A model generated the notes under the pieces. That model was not told where the DNA came from. It made no database searches and saw only the letters and a list, made by a program, of their open reading frames with translations. From positions 5,998 to 69,997 of the forward strand of contig JAMCRJ010000054.1 of the NCBI GenBank assembly GCA_023381645.1: a stretch of 64,000 bases of DNA, written 5' to 3'. A program made the position numbers and the translations under genes. This document shows, one piece after another, positions 18,249 to 26,316 of the stretch (the first letter of the stretch is position 1; each line of letters opens with the position of its first letter). Source of the DNA: Gammaproteobacteria bacterium (GTDB lineage: Bacteria; Pseudomonadota; Gammaproteobacteria; Acidithiobacillales; Acidithiobacillaceae).

Positions 18249-18896
18249 ATGTTCAAGCGCCTAGCAAACGCCGCAATTCCATTTGCCTTCGTCGGCATGT
18301 TATTCGGGCTGTCGGTATCTGTGGCCTCTGCTGACGACAGTAGTAACCAGGCCGTGCAACAAGAGTTGAATGCACGCATGGAGAAATTCTTTTCGGATCA
18401 GAAACCCTTTCCCTACGGCACCTATCAGTATACGGACCGCAGCTTGTTATTGGCGATCAGCAAGGATCCCAGCAAGTATGCTTTGATCGATATCCGGACG
18501 CCAACCTATCACGATTTTTTCTGCGGGGTGCATTCCAACAAGCATGTCTGCACCGGACGGGGCTGGCAACGTATTTACGGCTATGCGCAGGGCCATGTGC
18601 CAGGTGCTCGGAATATCCCGTATCTGAATCTTCCTGCGGCCATCAAGGGCAACACCATTCCCAAAAACAAGACCGTTATCGTCATGTGTCCGACGGGCCA
18701 GCTATCCAACCAGACGGCCGGAGTATTGCGTATGCTCGGTTACGACGCCTACGCCCTGCGAGGCGGTGTCAATGGCTGGAAAAAGGCAGGGTATCCCATT
18801 GTCATCGGTAAAGAGCCGGGCACCATGGCGCAGGCGTGTCATCCCTGGCAGACGTGCTGGCGGCAGTTCCAGTATGACAACCCGCAGGCGCATTGA
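18249..18896 (+). CDS. Periplasmic rhodanese-like protein P21
   Basis: A sulfurtransferase-type protein of 215 residues with a signal peptide (1-30, cleavage near ASA). The rhodanese domain contains DIRTPTYHDFFCG, the loop with candidate catalytic Cys MCPTGQLSNQ, and the terminal GGVNGWKKAGYP. The active loop lacks the usual Arg, so its sulfur donor may differ from thiosulfate. It resembles the P21 rhodanese known from A. ferrooxidans sulfur clusters. It follows DoxDA-1 by 97 bases with its own AGGAG site. An upstream ATG at 18192 would hide the signal peptide. Confidence 0.88.
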   Translation: MFKRLANAAIPFAFVGMLFGLSVSVASADDSSNQAVQQELNARMEKFFSDQKPFPYGTYQYTDRSLLLAISKDPSKYALIDIRTPTYHDFFCGVHSNKHVCTGRGWQRIYGYAQGHVPGARNIPYLNLPAAIKGNTIPKNKTVIVMCPTGQLSNQTAGVLRMLGYDAYALRGGVNGWKKAGYPIVIGKEPGTMAQACHPWQTCWRQFQYDNPQAH

Positions 18897-18956
18897 CGGG
18901 TTTGGAAGCAGGCTTCCGGGGGCCGGGCGTGCCCCCGCCGGTATGAGTCAGATCCT

Positions 18957-19355
18957 ATGTCCCATGTAATCCAAGAAGCAACCTGTCAGCAGGCGCTTGT
19001 GGCGCTGGGCGATCGCGATTCCGTCGTAATTGACGTGCGATGCCAGGAGGAATATGCGTTATACGGGCAGATCGCGGGGGCGCATCTCATCCCGTGGAAG
19101 CTGATTCGTGATGACGCACTGGTGGATAATCAGCATTTTCAGCGCGAACTGGAAAACGCCGTGAGCCACTGCAAGGGCCTGGGCGGTTTCAAGCTATACT
19201 TCATCTGCGGTAGCGGAAACCGTTCCTGTGACGCTGCTGAATGTGCCCTGGACATGCTGGGAGACGATGGTTACGAGGTATATAACGTCGTTGGTGGTAT
19301 AGATGAGTGGGTCTGCAGCGGCCTGCCGACATCACCTGCTGCCCTCTCGGCGTAG
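18957..19355 (+). CDS. Cytoplasmic rhodanese-domain sulfurtransferase
   Basis: A single-domain rhodanese of 132 residues without a signal peptide. It has VVIDVRCQEEYALYGQIAGAHLIPW and the active loop CGSGNRS with catalytic Cys. It would act on sulfane sulfur in the cytoplasm. It is the last gene of plus-strand sulfur cluster 1 and converges with the tlpA-like gene 30 bases away. A GC-rich hairpin (18918-18936) lies just upstream of its start. Confidence 0.88.
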   Translation: MSHVIQEATCQQALVALGDRDSVVIDVRCQEEYALYGQIAGAHLIPWKLIRDDALVDNQHFQRELENAVSHCKGLGGFKLYFICGSGNRSCDAAECALDMLGDDGYEVYNVVGGIDEWVCSGLPTSPAALSA

Positions 19356-19385
19356 GCTTGCAAAACCCGTATTTTGTCCTTTTCC

Positions 19386-19904
19386 TCACTTCTGCTGTAA
19401 TGCCTGCAGAATCTCGTCCATCGGCTCCTGCCCGGAAACAACGCCCTGGTATTTGTCGATCACCCGCCCTTCCCTGTCGATGATCACCTGCGTGGGTGTA
19501 ACCATGATTCCGCCCACTGCACGGGTGAGGGCGCCACTTTGATCCACAGATAAGGGATAAGTCACATGGGCCATGGCCGCGGCGGCCAGGCTTCTGGACC
19601 TGGACGATCCCGGCGTGGCGATGCCTACCACCACCAGGCCCTGCGCGCGGTAGGTCTGATAAAGTCGTTCCAGATCGGGCAGTTCCTGGATACAGGGCGG
19701 ACAGTCGGGAGACCAGAAATTCAATACCACGACCTTGCCGCGCAGCGCCGTTATATCCAGGGTTTTGCCACCCACCAGCGGAATGGGCGTCGTTACCACA
19801 TCGGATTTATGAAGCATGGGCTTAATAAGGCTGATCCACAGCAGGAATGCGCCGATCATCGCGATAATGACGACTTTGGCCATAGGCCAAACAGTTTTTG
19901 ACAT
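19386..19904 (-). CDS. TlpA/ResA-type membrane-anchored thioredoxin
   Basis: A 172-residue thiol-disulfide oxidoreductase. One N-terminal membrane segment (about residues 8-28) anchors it with the thioredoxin domain in the periplasm. The redox motif WSPDCPPC is near residue 70, and the cis-Pro region VTPTQVIIDREGRV near 140. It could reduce or protect the Cys of the Tat and rhodanese proteins nearby; that is inference. It is last in minus-strand cluster 2, beyond a terminator, and has its own GGGGAG site. Confidence 0.88.
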   Translation of the reverse strand: MSKTVWPMAKVVIIAMIGAFLLWISLIKPMLHKSDVVTTPIPLVGGKTLDITALRGKVVVLNFWSPDCPPCIQELPDLERLYQTYRAQGLVVVGIATPGSSRSRSLAAAAMAHVTYPLSVDQSGALTRAVGGIMVTPTQVIIDREGRVIDKYQGVVSGQEPMDEILQALQQK

Positions 19905-19923
19905 GATGGTATGTTATCTCCCC

Positions 19924-19957
19924 AAAAATAGCCCCCGCTTTACGCGGCGCGGGGGCT
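19924..19957 (-). terminator. Intrinsic terminator after doxDA-2
   Basis: On the minus strand AGCCCCCGC pairs with GCGGGGGCT (19957-19949 with 19938-19930), followed by ATTTTT. It lies 21 bases after the doxDA-2 stop and before the tlpA start, so tlpA needs read-through or its own promoter. Confidence 0.75.
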
Positions 19958-19977
19958 GTCCGGATAGCCGGGAGATG

Positions 19978-21060
19978 TCAGCGTTGCAGGGGTATGGTCC
20001 AGACGCTGCCATTTACCGAATTCAGCTTGAGCGTATAAGTACCCACCGGCAGCTTCAGATCGCTCGTCGCCGGGGGCAGGGTAATGGTAGCCTTGGAACC
20101 CACCGGGCCGGTTATCCCGTATTTACCGATATGAATTTTTTGATAATCATAGTCGTTTTTCAAGGCCGTTTTGGGCAAGGCGGCAAGCTTGGCGCTATCC
20201 CATTCCTCGACCACACTGCCATTCCGGGTGTCGACGAGCGTCACATGCAGCACGTTGGATGGTGCTTCGGGGGTGCCCGCGTCCACATAGGCATGGAAGG
20301 TCACTGTGCCGTCCCCTTGCAGGCGACCGTTGGAGAGGGACCAATGATGTTTGGAGGGGCTCACGGGGCCGCCATGGAAAGGGGTGACCACCGAGCCGCG
20401 ATAGTAGCTGTAGGTGCCGACGATGAAAGCGACGGCGATCCAGAACAGCACCAGCGCGAATTTCTTGTAGGCCTGATCGCTCAGGGGCAACGGCAAACTG
20501 CCGCCCATCCAGCGAAACCACCCTTTTTGGGCTAGGCCAGGCTTTTTCGCGAGGAGCCAGTTGTCCAGGGAATAAGCGCCTCCGCCCACCAGCAAGAGCG
20601 TCACGCCCATGGCAAAGTTGGACGCAGCCATGGTCCATTCGTCTATGCAGGTAGCCCCCTGCCAACCGAACAGGAGCATCAGCACGAAGGACAAGCCGAT
20701 GGTGCTCAGGGCGGCGATGCGCGTCAGCAGACCCGTGATGAGCATGAAGCCCGCAAACAGTTCTACCAGGCTGAAGACGATGACCCCGACATAGAGCAGA
20801 ACGAAATGCTGCAGCAGGAAGGAGACGAGATGCTCCGTGCCCAGCAGGGCACCCGGCATGGCCGTCTGAAACTTATAGGCCATCCAGTGCCCGCCACCCC
20901 ACGCATCCAGCTTTTGCGGGCCGTAGATAAACCGTCTGGTGCCGCCGCCCCAGTAAATCCAACCCTGTACAAAACGCACTGCGAGCAGCCCTATCGCCGC
21001 CAGGCGCCATCCTCTATCCACTGAAAATGTACTGCCGTTTACGCTCGTTGCACTACCCAT
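19978..21060 (-). CDS. doxDA: Thiosulfate:quinone oxidoreductase, DoxD-DoxA fusion, copy 2
   Basis: A full-length paralogue of copy 1: also 360 residues, with the same DoxD half (VRFVQGWIYWGGGTRRFIYG, FGWQGATCIDEWTMAASNFAMG) and DoxA half, similar along its whole length. Clear differences lie in the N-terminal tail and the periplasmic domain (about 225-360). The start at 21060 (MGSATSV) has a GGAGAAAGATC site; an upstream ATG at 21090 falls in a palindrome and is unlikely. Both copies appear functional, with no frameshift. Differential regulation or different partners may explain their retention. Confidence 0.93.
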   Translation of the reverse strand: MGSATSVNGSTFSVDRGWRLAAIGLLAVRFVQGWIYWGGGTRRFIYGPQKLDAWGGGHWMAYKFQTAMPGALLGTEHLVSFLLQHFVLLYVGVIVFSLVELFAGFMLITGLLTRIAALSTIGLSFVLMLLFGWQGATCIDEWTMAASNFAMGVTLLLVGGGAYSLDNWLLAKKPGLAQKGWFRWMGGSLPLPLSDQAYKKFALVLFWIAVAFIVGTYSYYRGSVVTPFHGGPVSPSKHHWSLSNGRLQGDGTVTFHAYVDAGTPEAPSNVLHVTLVDTRNGSVVEEWDSAKLAALPKTALKNDYDYQKIHIGKYGITGPVGSKATITLPPATSDLKLPVGTYTLKLNSVNGSVWTIPLQR

Positions 21061-21081
21061 GATCTTTCTCCTGATGATCCG

Positions 21082-21097
21082 GGGGGGCATGCCCCCC
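21082..21097. terminator. Palindromic hairpin between sbp-2 and doxDA-2
   Basis: GGGGGGCATGCCCCCC is a perfect palindrome in the 52-base gap between the solute-binding gene and doxDA-2. There is no T run. It occupies the same position as the stronger terminator of cluster 1, so a structure between sbp and doxDA is conserved even though its sequence is not. Confidence 0.5.
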
Positions 21098-21112
21098 TAA
21101 AGCGCGCGTGGA

Positions 21113-22129
21113 TCACTTCCCCTGGGTATACGGCTGAAAGCCATACTCTTCGAAGATGTGCAGGGCTGTTGGCGACTTGAGGAAGTTTACCCATGCCTCT
21201 GCCCATTTGGGGTGAGGCGCATCCTTGACCGCAGCAGCCGCATAGATGGCCTTGGTATTGAACTGGGCCGGAATTGCCACGTTGCCGATGGGATTGCCGA
21301 TTTTTTCCTGGAAGATGGCTTCGGATTTCCAGGTTACTCCGGCAACGGCCCTTCCCTGCATCAGGAACATGGGACTCTGGCGGTGGTGAATTTCCGTCAG
21401 AATGGTTTCGCCGTTCTTTACCTTGGTGTCATACACCGCGGTGGCCAGTGCCGGTCCACCCGCCTTCGTGAGGCTCATCTTGATTTGCCGGGCGATGCCC
21501 TCCCATGCGGGATTGGGCATGACCAGCCGCACTCCGGGTTTGCCCAGATCCTGGAGTCCGGTGATGTGGGCCGGGTTGCCTTTGGGAACCATGATGGTGA
21601 GGTCGTTGGTGACATAAGGCACCGCCGGCCCCTTCAGCAGACCGTGCTGGACGTAATAGTCCACTTTCTGCAACCCTGCGGCGTATACGTCGGGCTTGAC
21701 CGTCCAGGTCATGTTTCCCACGGTGATGGTATTGCCACGTTCCATCTGCCGGATCAGCAAGCCCGGCGGAATGGTCTCGTAATAGATTCTGCCTTTGATC
21801 TCCGGGTGCTCCTTCTCAAACGCGGCCACCAGCGGTGCCATGGCAAAAAAGTAGTTACCCCCTACGAAGATGCTCAACTGCGGGTTGTCGATGCTGCCAT
21901 GAAAATCCGGCAGGTTGTCGACTTCCGGGATGGTAAAATCGAGGCCTTTTGAGGTCGCCGGATTGTTGGCACCATTTTGCCAGGGAGGGAATACCTGGCT
22001 CTTCGTGCCCTGAAACTCGCCCGAGGCACCCCAGCCGTTGTCCGCCGCCAAGGCGCAGGTGCCAAAAACCATCAGGGAGGCGGCTGCCAGCAGTGGGGCC
22101 AGCCGTAGTGTGCTGCTTCTCGTCATCAT
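21113..22129 (-). CDS. Periplasmic solute-binding protein, copy 2
   Basis: The paralogue of the copy 1 solute-binding protein: 338 residues, signal peptide 1 to about 29. The ligand-cleft sequences are almost unchanged (LSIFVGGNYFFAMAPLVAAF, NDLTIMVPKGNPAHITGLQD, SLTKAGGPALATAVYDTKVK). The family, with ModA and Sbp, usually binds tetrahedral oxyanions. It lies 18 bases after the Tat protein gene, and no ABC partner is present. Two adjacent ATGs are possible starts. Confidence 0.8.
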   Translation of the reverse strand: MMTRSSTLRLAPLLAAASLMVFGTCALAADNGWGASGEFQGTKSQVFPPWQNGANNPATSKGLDFTIPEVDNLPDFHGSIDNPQLSIFVGGNYFFAMAPLVAAFEKEHPEIKGRIYYETIPPGLLIRQMERGNTITVGNMTWTVKPDVYAAGLQKVDYYVQHGLLKGPAVPYVTNDLTIMVPKGNPAHITGLQDLGKPGVRLVMPNPAWEGIARQIKMSLTKAGGPALATAVYDTKVKNGETILTEIHHRQSPMFLMQGRAVAGVTWKSEAIFQEKIGNPIGNVAIPAQFNTKAIYAAAAVKDAPHPKWAEAWVNFLKSPTALHIFEEYGFQPYTQGK

Positions 22130-22147
22130 ATCGCTCCTCTTGATCTA

Positions 22148-22963
22148 CTATTTTGCGTACTGAAAGCCGGCCAACTGCAGTTCCGGCAAGGTACCTACCA
22201 CCCCCGGCGTCAGGATGACACCGGGAATGAGATGGTTGGTAAACTCGGCCGCCATCTGTTCATGGCTGAGGCCATCGGGATTGATGCCCTTCTTGATCAC
22301 GCCCTCGGTGATTTCCCAGATGCCGTTGTGGCAGCCCAGGAAAACGGCGCCGCGACGCTGCAATACCGTGACACTGTTGTCCCCCGGAGAGAATACTCCT
22401 TCTGGATTCTCAAAGCTGGTGGGGTCGGCCGCCGCCGCCGGCGGTTCTTTGATCCATTCATTGTCTTTCCATTTTCCGCCGGTCATCTGCGTTAAGTATT
22501 TGTTCCAGATGAAATCGTCGTACAGGGCCCAGTGGGCGCTGCCATGGGTTGCCGATACGCAGAGGAAATCCGGATGCCTGAACGCCCAGACCTGCACATT
22601 CATGCTGTTGCGCATCAAGTTCAGCCACGGACTGGAAACGTCGGTATTATCCCAGACCTGTTTGGGGCCACCGGCGTAATGGATGATCTCCCGCAACGCC
22701 GCATCATCCCATTCATCGGGTTTGGTGAGGATCATGGGAACCGTTTTGAAGTCGCGCCGCCGCGGCGTTTTGGCCAGGCGTTCGCTGAGTTCCTTCAGGC
22801 TCCTGGCACCAGCGGGCAACAAGTTGCCGGGATTCCCGCTCAGGCCGGCCGCTACGGCGCTCGTCTGGGTACCCACCGCACCCACAACAGCCAGGGCTCC
22901 GGCGCCCCACAATGCCTGTTTCATGGCGTCGCGACGACTCAGCAGATTTTGCTCGTTACTCAT
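22148..22963 (-). CDS. Tat-exported DsrE-like protein, copy 2
   Basis: A 271-residue paralogue of copy 1. The twin-arginine signal is LSRRDAMKQALWGAG. Conserved with copy 1 are KTPRRRDFKTVPM, GGPKQVWDNT, THGSAH, FLGCHN with the shared Cys, and the ending TLPELQLAGFQYAK. One extra Cys (DFLCVS) is not conserved. The ATG at 22963 has a GGAGAGAACC site and matches the copy 1 start; a longer frame upstream lacks support. As for copy 1, the DsrE-type assignment is pattern-based and the role unknown. Confidence 0.7.
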   Translation of the reverse strand: MSNEQNLLSRRDAMKQALWGAGALAVVGAVGTQTSAVAAGLSGNPGNLLPAGARSLKELSERLAKTPRRRDFKTVPMILTKPDEWDDAALREIIHYAGGPKQVWDNTDVSSPWLNLMRNSMNVQVWAFRHPDFLCVSATHGSAHWALYDDFIWNKYLTQMTGGKWKDNEWIKEPPAAAADPTSFENPEGVFSPGDNSVTVLQRRGAVFLGCHNGIWEITEGVIKKGINPDGLSHEQMAAEFTNHLIPGVILTPGVVGTLPELQLAGFQYAK

Positions 22964-22997
22964 GGTTCTCTCCTTTGGGTGTGCCAAACTACACGGT

Positions 22998-23468
22998 CTA
23001 CTGTTTTTGCGCAGCATGAAGGGCGTCCAAAACGGATTCGTCGGCTTTCTGGCCAACCGCCCGCGCCGGGGTGTTATCCGTCAGCAATGCACCACGCTGG
23101 AGATAGTAGGCGGTGGTTTTGCCGTTTATCTGGACCAGCGACAGGGTGAGCGGACAGAGACTCGTGGCGGCGGGGTCGGTGCGCAGGTAGCCGACAATGG
23201 AGCTGGACTGGCATACGACCAACAGCCGCTCGGCCTGGATGTCCGGAGGAATCCGGGCGGCAAGCTGCGGGTTGCCCTTGTGAATGCGGGGAAGCACGTT
23301 CAGATTGTCCACTACCTTGAAGTGGCGCTCCGTCAGTTGCTGGCTGATTTTGACGGCGGCAATGTCCGCAGGCATGGCAAAAGAGGTGCTGATTATGGCT
23401 GGCGCGGCGCTGGCCGTATCCATGGCCAGGCAGGCAAGAGTAGAGAGAAAGAACAGTTTTTTCCACAT
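22998..23468 (-). CDS. Secreted DUF302-like protein
   Basis: A 156-residue protein with a signal peptide (1-22, cleavage near ASA). The mature part follows the DUF302 pattern: an N-terminal helix, then FKVVDNLNVLPRI, a pattern like LLVVCQSSSIVGYL, then SLCPLTLSLVQINGKTTAYYLQRGAL. DUF302 proteins bind small ligands or haem in some cases; no haem motif is visible. Present only in cluster 2. The ATG at 23468 follows a GGAGACTC site. Confidence 0.5.
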   Translation of the reverse strand: MWKKLFFLSTLACLAMDTASAAPAIISTSFAMPADIAAVKISQQLTERHFKVVDNLNVLPRIHKGNPQLAARIPPDIQAERLLVVCQSSSIVGYLRTDPAATSLCPLTLSLVQINGKTTAYYLQRGALLTDNTPARAVGQKADESVLDALHAAQKQ

Positions 23469-23512
23469 GTAAAGAGTCTCCGGAAATGGGCAAAACATCG
23501 GTTGGGAAAGTG

Positions 23513-24268
23513 TCACTGGAATCTGTGCATCACCCCGATATAGGCGCGGGAGTCATCCACCTCCTGTGGCGAAACAGCTTTCGTGTGGCTGACATAGTCT
23601 ACGCCGGACAAGATATCCCAGCCCTGCCCGATCCCGTAATGGCCATGCACACCCAGTGTCAGATACGATCCGTTCCGCCAGGAGTACCGGTACCTGGAAA
23701 CGGGCGCAAGCTCCAGGCCGCTCTGGTCGGCAAGGGCACCGGTGCCGTAACGCGGAAAGGCCAGGTGCAGCGGCCGCCTGGACACATAGGGGTTGTGGTT
23801 CACACCGGCTATGGGATGGGGCCTGCCGGGATGGTGACGCAGGAGGGCGATGGCTCTGTGGCCCGGCCTCAGACGGATGCGGAGGGTACGTTTGGCCCGC
23901 CGATGAGCGGGTTTCCGGTGCGCTGATTTTCTGGCGAGGAATCGTTGCTTCTGTGGCGCGCGGGTCCAATCTGCCAGCGGGTTTTCAGGGCATCCGGGGA
24001 AAATGCATAGCCCGCCTGATAGCGGCGACGCCTGGGCAGCGCCGACGGCGGGAGGTATCGCCGCAGACGTTCCTGCATTCCCCTCGACGCTGGGCGCGGG
24101 TCCGCCCAGTCGCTGCGCGCTGTCGGCCTTCATGGCCGCGTCAGCGCCGACCGGTCCCATGGAGGTAAGCATCGCGACGCCACAGAGTGCGAATAACCGC
24201 AGGGGCAAATCATCACCCCCTGTCCGCCGGCGTTTCAGATCTTCGGAAACCCGTTTCTTACCGCGCAT
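23513..24268 (-). CDS. Unknown secreted, possibly outer-membrane protein
   Basis: I do not recognise this 251-residue protein. It has a hydrophobic segment (about residues 22-45) suitable for a signal sequence, a proline- and alanine-rich linker, then a very basic His/Arg-rich stretch (about 105-160). The last 60 residues alternate aromatic and polar residues and finish IGVMHRFQ, like the closing strands of a small beta-barrel. It lies between the tsuA-like gene and the DUF302-like gene in cluster 2. The start at 24268 (MRGKKR) is preferred; an ATG eight codons earlier is possible. Confidence 0.55.
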   Translation of the reverse strand: MRGKKRVSEDLKRRRTGGDDLPLRLFALCGVAMLTSMGPVGADAAMKADSAQRLGGPAPSVEGNAGTSAAIPPAVGAAQASPLSGGLCIFPGCPENPLADWTRAPQKQRFLARKSAHRKPAHRRAKRTLRIRLRPGHRAIALLRHHPGRPHPIAGVNHNPYVSRRPLHLAFPRYGTGALADQSGLELAPVSRYRYSWRNGSYLTLGVHGHYGIGQGWDILSGVDYVSHTKAVSPQEVDDSRAYIGVMHRFQ

Positions 24269-24295
24269 GAAGAAGACGGTTCGCCGTATCATCGC

Positions 24296-25354
24296 TCAAC
24301 GGGTTTCCATCTCGTTGACCCCGACGATCCGGGGTGAGGGCGGGATAGGCACTGCCTGGCGTATCCGGTAAAAATAATGACCGGTTATCAGGAATGCCGC
24401 GAATACGACCACGGCGAACACCAGGCTGCTGACTGCCAGTTGCATTCCCCCGGAAATCACATGGCCAGAGGTGCATCCGCCGGCCATGCGCGCCCCGAAG
24501 AGGAGCAGGAAGCCGCCGACGAACGCCCAGAAAAAACGCTTGGCCGGCTTGGGACCGTGGTACCGCACCCACAACTCGGGCACGCTGGAGATGCGAAAGC
24601 TGCGGTGCAGCAGGGCAAACACCAGCCCGGCCAGAAACGCCCCGGTGAGAAACCATAATTCCCATGCGCCTGACACCGCTATGGCGGTCCGGTAGGATTC
24701 CGCGCCCAGGTCGGTAAGGGCCATGGCCGCATAGGGAAAGGCCGTGGATGCGCCCATGGGGTGACCGGCGACAAAGGGCAGGGCGAGTACGCAGTTGAGC
24801 AGCGCCAGACCCACGGCGGCGTGCAGCCAGCGCCAGTCATGATGCTGTAATTTCTGCAAATACAAGGCGATCCCCATGAACAGGATCGCCACGGCACTGG
24901 TGACAATCCAGAACAGGGTGTCATCGGGCAACAGACTGCGGACAGACAGGGCGCCCAGGTTCGGGCCGAGAAGGGGATTTATGGAAGGGTAGACCACGGC
25001 AAAAACCAGCGCGCCGCACAAACCGCCGATGATGCCGGCCAGGGCGTCGAGGTTGCCCTGGCCCAAGGATATGGCGACGGTGCCGGGACAATAGCCGAGT
25101 ACGGCCATGCCCACGCCGAAGAGCAGTCCGCCCACGACCACGCCGACGAGGATCAGGGGCTTGACGTGGTAGTCCGCCCATCCCAGGAGGATCTCGGACT
25201 GCAGCAAAAGCATCCCCAGGCCGATAGTGAAGGCCATGGTTTTGGCGACGGCGAGATTTTGCAGTACCGCCATGCCCGCTATGGTATTGAATCGGTTCAG
25301 GCGCGCATATTGCAGAATCGCCCCGAACATGAAACCCCAAACGATGGTCTCCAT
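24296..25354 (-). CDS. YeeE/TsuA-family thiosulfate permease-like protein
   Basis: An inner-membrane protein of 352 residues with about nine to ten hydrophobic segments. It belongs to the YeeE/YedE (TsuA) sulfur-transport family, whose E. coli member takes up thiosulfate through conserved cysteines. Two family motifs are present: GYCPGT near residue 90 and AGGCTSGHVISGGMQL near 310. It is the first gene of minus-strand cluster 2, so thiosulfate or persulfide import fits. The ATG at 25354 was chosen because METIVWGFMFGA starts the first membrane segment directly. Confidence 0.85.
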   Translation of the reverse strand: METIVWGFMFGAILQYARLNRFNTIAGMAVLQNLAVAKTMAFTIGLGMLLLQSEILLGWADYHVKPLILVGVVVGGLLFGVGMAVLGYCPGTVAISLGQGNLDALAGIIGGLCGALVFAVVYPSINPLLGPNLGALSVRSLLPDDTLFWIVTSAVAILFMGIALYLQKLQHHDWRWLHAAVGLALLNCVLALPFVAGHPMGASTAFPYAAMALTDLGAESYRTAIAVSGAWELWFLTGAFLAGLVFALLHRSFRISSVPELWVRYHGPKPAKRFFWAFVGGFLLLFGARMAGGCTSGHVISGGMQLAVSSLVFAVVVFAAFLITGHYFYRIRQAVPIPPSPRIVGVNEMETR

Positions 25355-25420
25355 ACGCTCCTCACATCTTGTAACAGGCATAGGAGGAAACCCCACCTTG
25401 CCACTTTCTTTATATCAATC

Positions 25421-25448
25421 AAAATAGCCTATTGTTCAGCTCTGGCAA
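25421..25448 (-). promoter_or_regulatory. Possible promoter of sulfur cluster 2
   Basis: On the minus strand TTGCCA (25448-25443) and TATTTT (25426-25421) are spaced by 16 bases in an AT-rich stretch about 70 bases upstream of the tsuA-like start. This is the only reasonable sigma-70 pair I see there. Confidence 0.35.
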
Positions 25449-25548
25449 ATATAATTAATCTATGGGCTGATCAGCGACTATAGGGTGCTGGACGATGTGC
25501 GGCGACCGGCAGTCATTCCGGAGAATCAACAGACGTCCCGGTTGCTGC

Positions 25549-26211
25549 TCAGGACATGCGGACGTGTACCAGACCGGGAAACAGGGCGGCCAGACCATTG
25601 GCGATGAAGGTCACGGCAATGGCGGCGAGCACCAGCCCGAAGATGCGGGTAGAGATGTTGATGCCCGTCACCCCCAGCCGGCGAGACAGGGGCTCCGCCA
25701 GGCGCAGCGCCGCATAGGCCACTCCGGCGATTACCAGGATGTCGATGATCAGCAGGCCGCTGGCCAGCCACGACGCATTTTTGTGGTGGGCAATGATCAC
25801 GGTGACCATGGTGCCGGGACCCGCGAGCAGCGGGATAGCGAGAGGGACTACGGCGACGGCCTCTTTCTGCATGCCCTCGGCGGCTTCCTCCGGGGTGTGG
25901 CGATAGCGGCTGGACTTGGCCTGCAACATATTGAAGGCCAGCAGCATGAGTACCATGCCGCCCGCCACCTGAAAGGCGGCGATGCTGATCCCGAAGAATT
26001 GCAGGATATACTCTCCCAGGAACGCCGACGTAAGCAGTACCACGGCGACGGCGCGCGACGCCAGCTTCGCCGTGGCGAGTTGTTGTTGTGCGTCTTCATC
26101 GCTGGTCAGGGCAATGAAAATCGGGATGGCGCCGACGGGATTGAGGATCGCGAGCAGGGCGATGAGCGTCTGCAATGCACTGTGCAGTTCAGCGGCGACG
26201 GGCATCTGCAT
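25549..26211 (-). CDS. MarC-family membrane protein
   Basis: A 220-residue inner-membrane protein with six hydrophobic segments. It has the MarC/YchE features AILNPVGAIPIFIALT near the N-terminus, PLAIPLLAGPGTMVTVI in the middle and GLVLAAIAVTFIANGL near the end. The family function is unknown; older links to drug resistance are not supported. The ATG at 26211 is chosen because the longer frame upstream only reads through the region antisense to fmdB. Confidence 0.88.
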   Translation of the reverse strand: MQMPVAAELHSALQTLIALLAILNPVGAIPIFIALTSDEDAQQQLATAKLASRAVAVVLLTSAFLGEYILQFFGISIAAFQVAGGMVLMLLAFNMLQAKSSRYRHTPEEAAEGMQKEAVAVVPLAIPLLAGPGTMVTVIIAHHKNASWLASGLLIIDILVIAGVAYAALRLAEPLSRRLGVTGINISTRIFGLVLAAIAVTFIANGLAALFPGLVHVRMS

Positions 26212-26316
26212 CGCTCCCGTGCCGCTGGTGCTGGCACAAGGCCCTTGAAAATTGCGGCGTGAGGTCGTATTTAATAGGCATCTTTTGAAGCAACAACCTG
26301 ATACGGAGTCGATACA

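Noticed and set aside
24296..25354. TsuA-like protein as part of an ABC transporter for the solute-binding proteins
   Set aside because: The YeeE/TsuA family works without ATPase, and its motifs are not those of ABC permeases.
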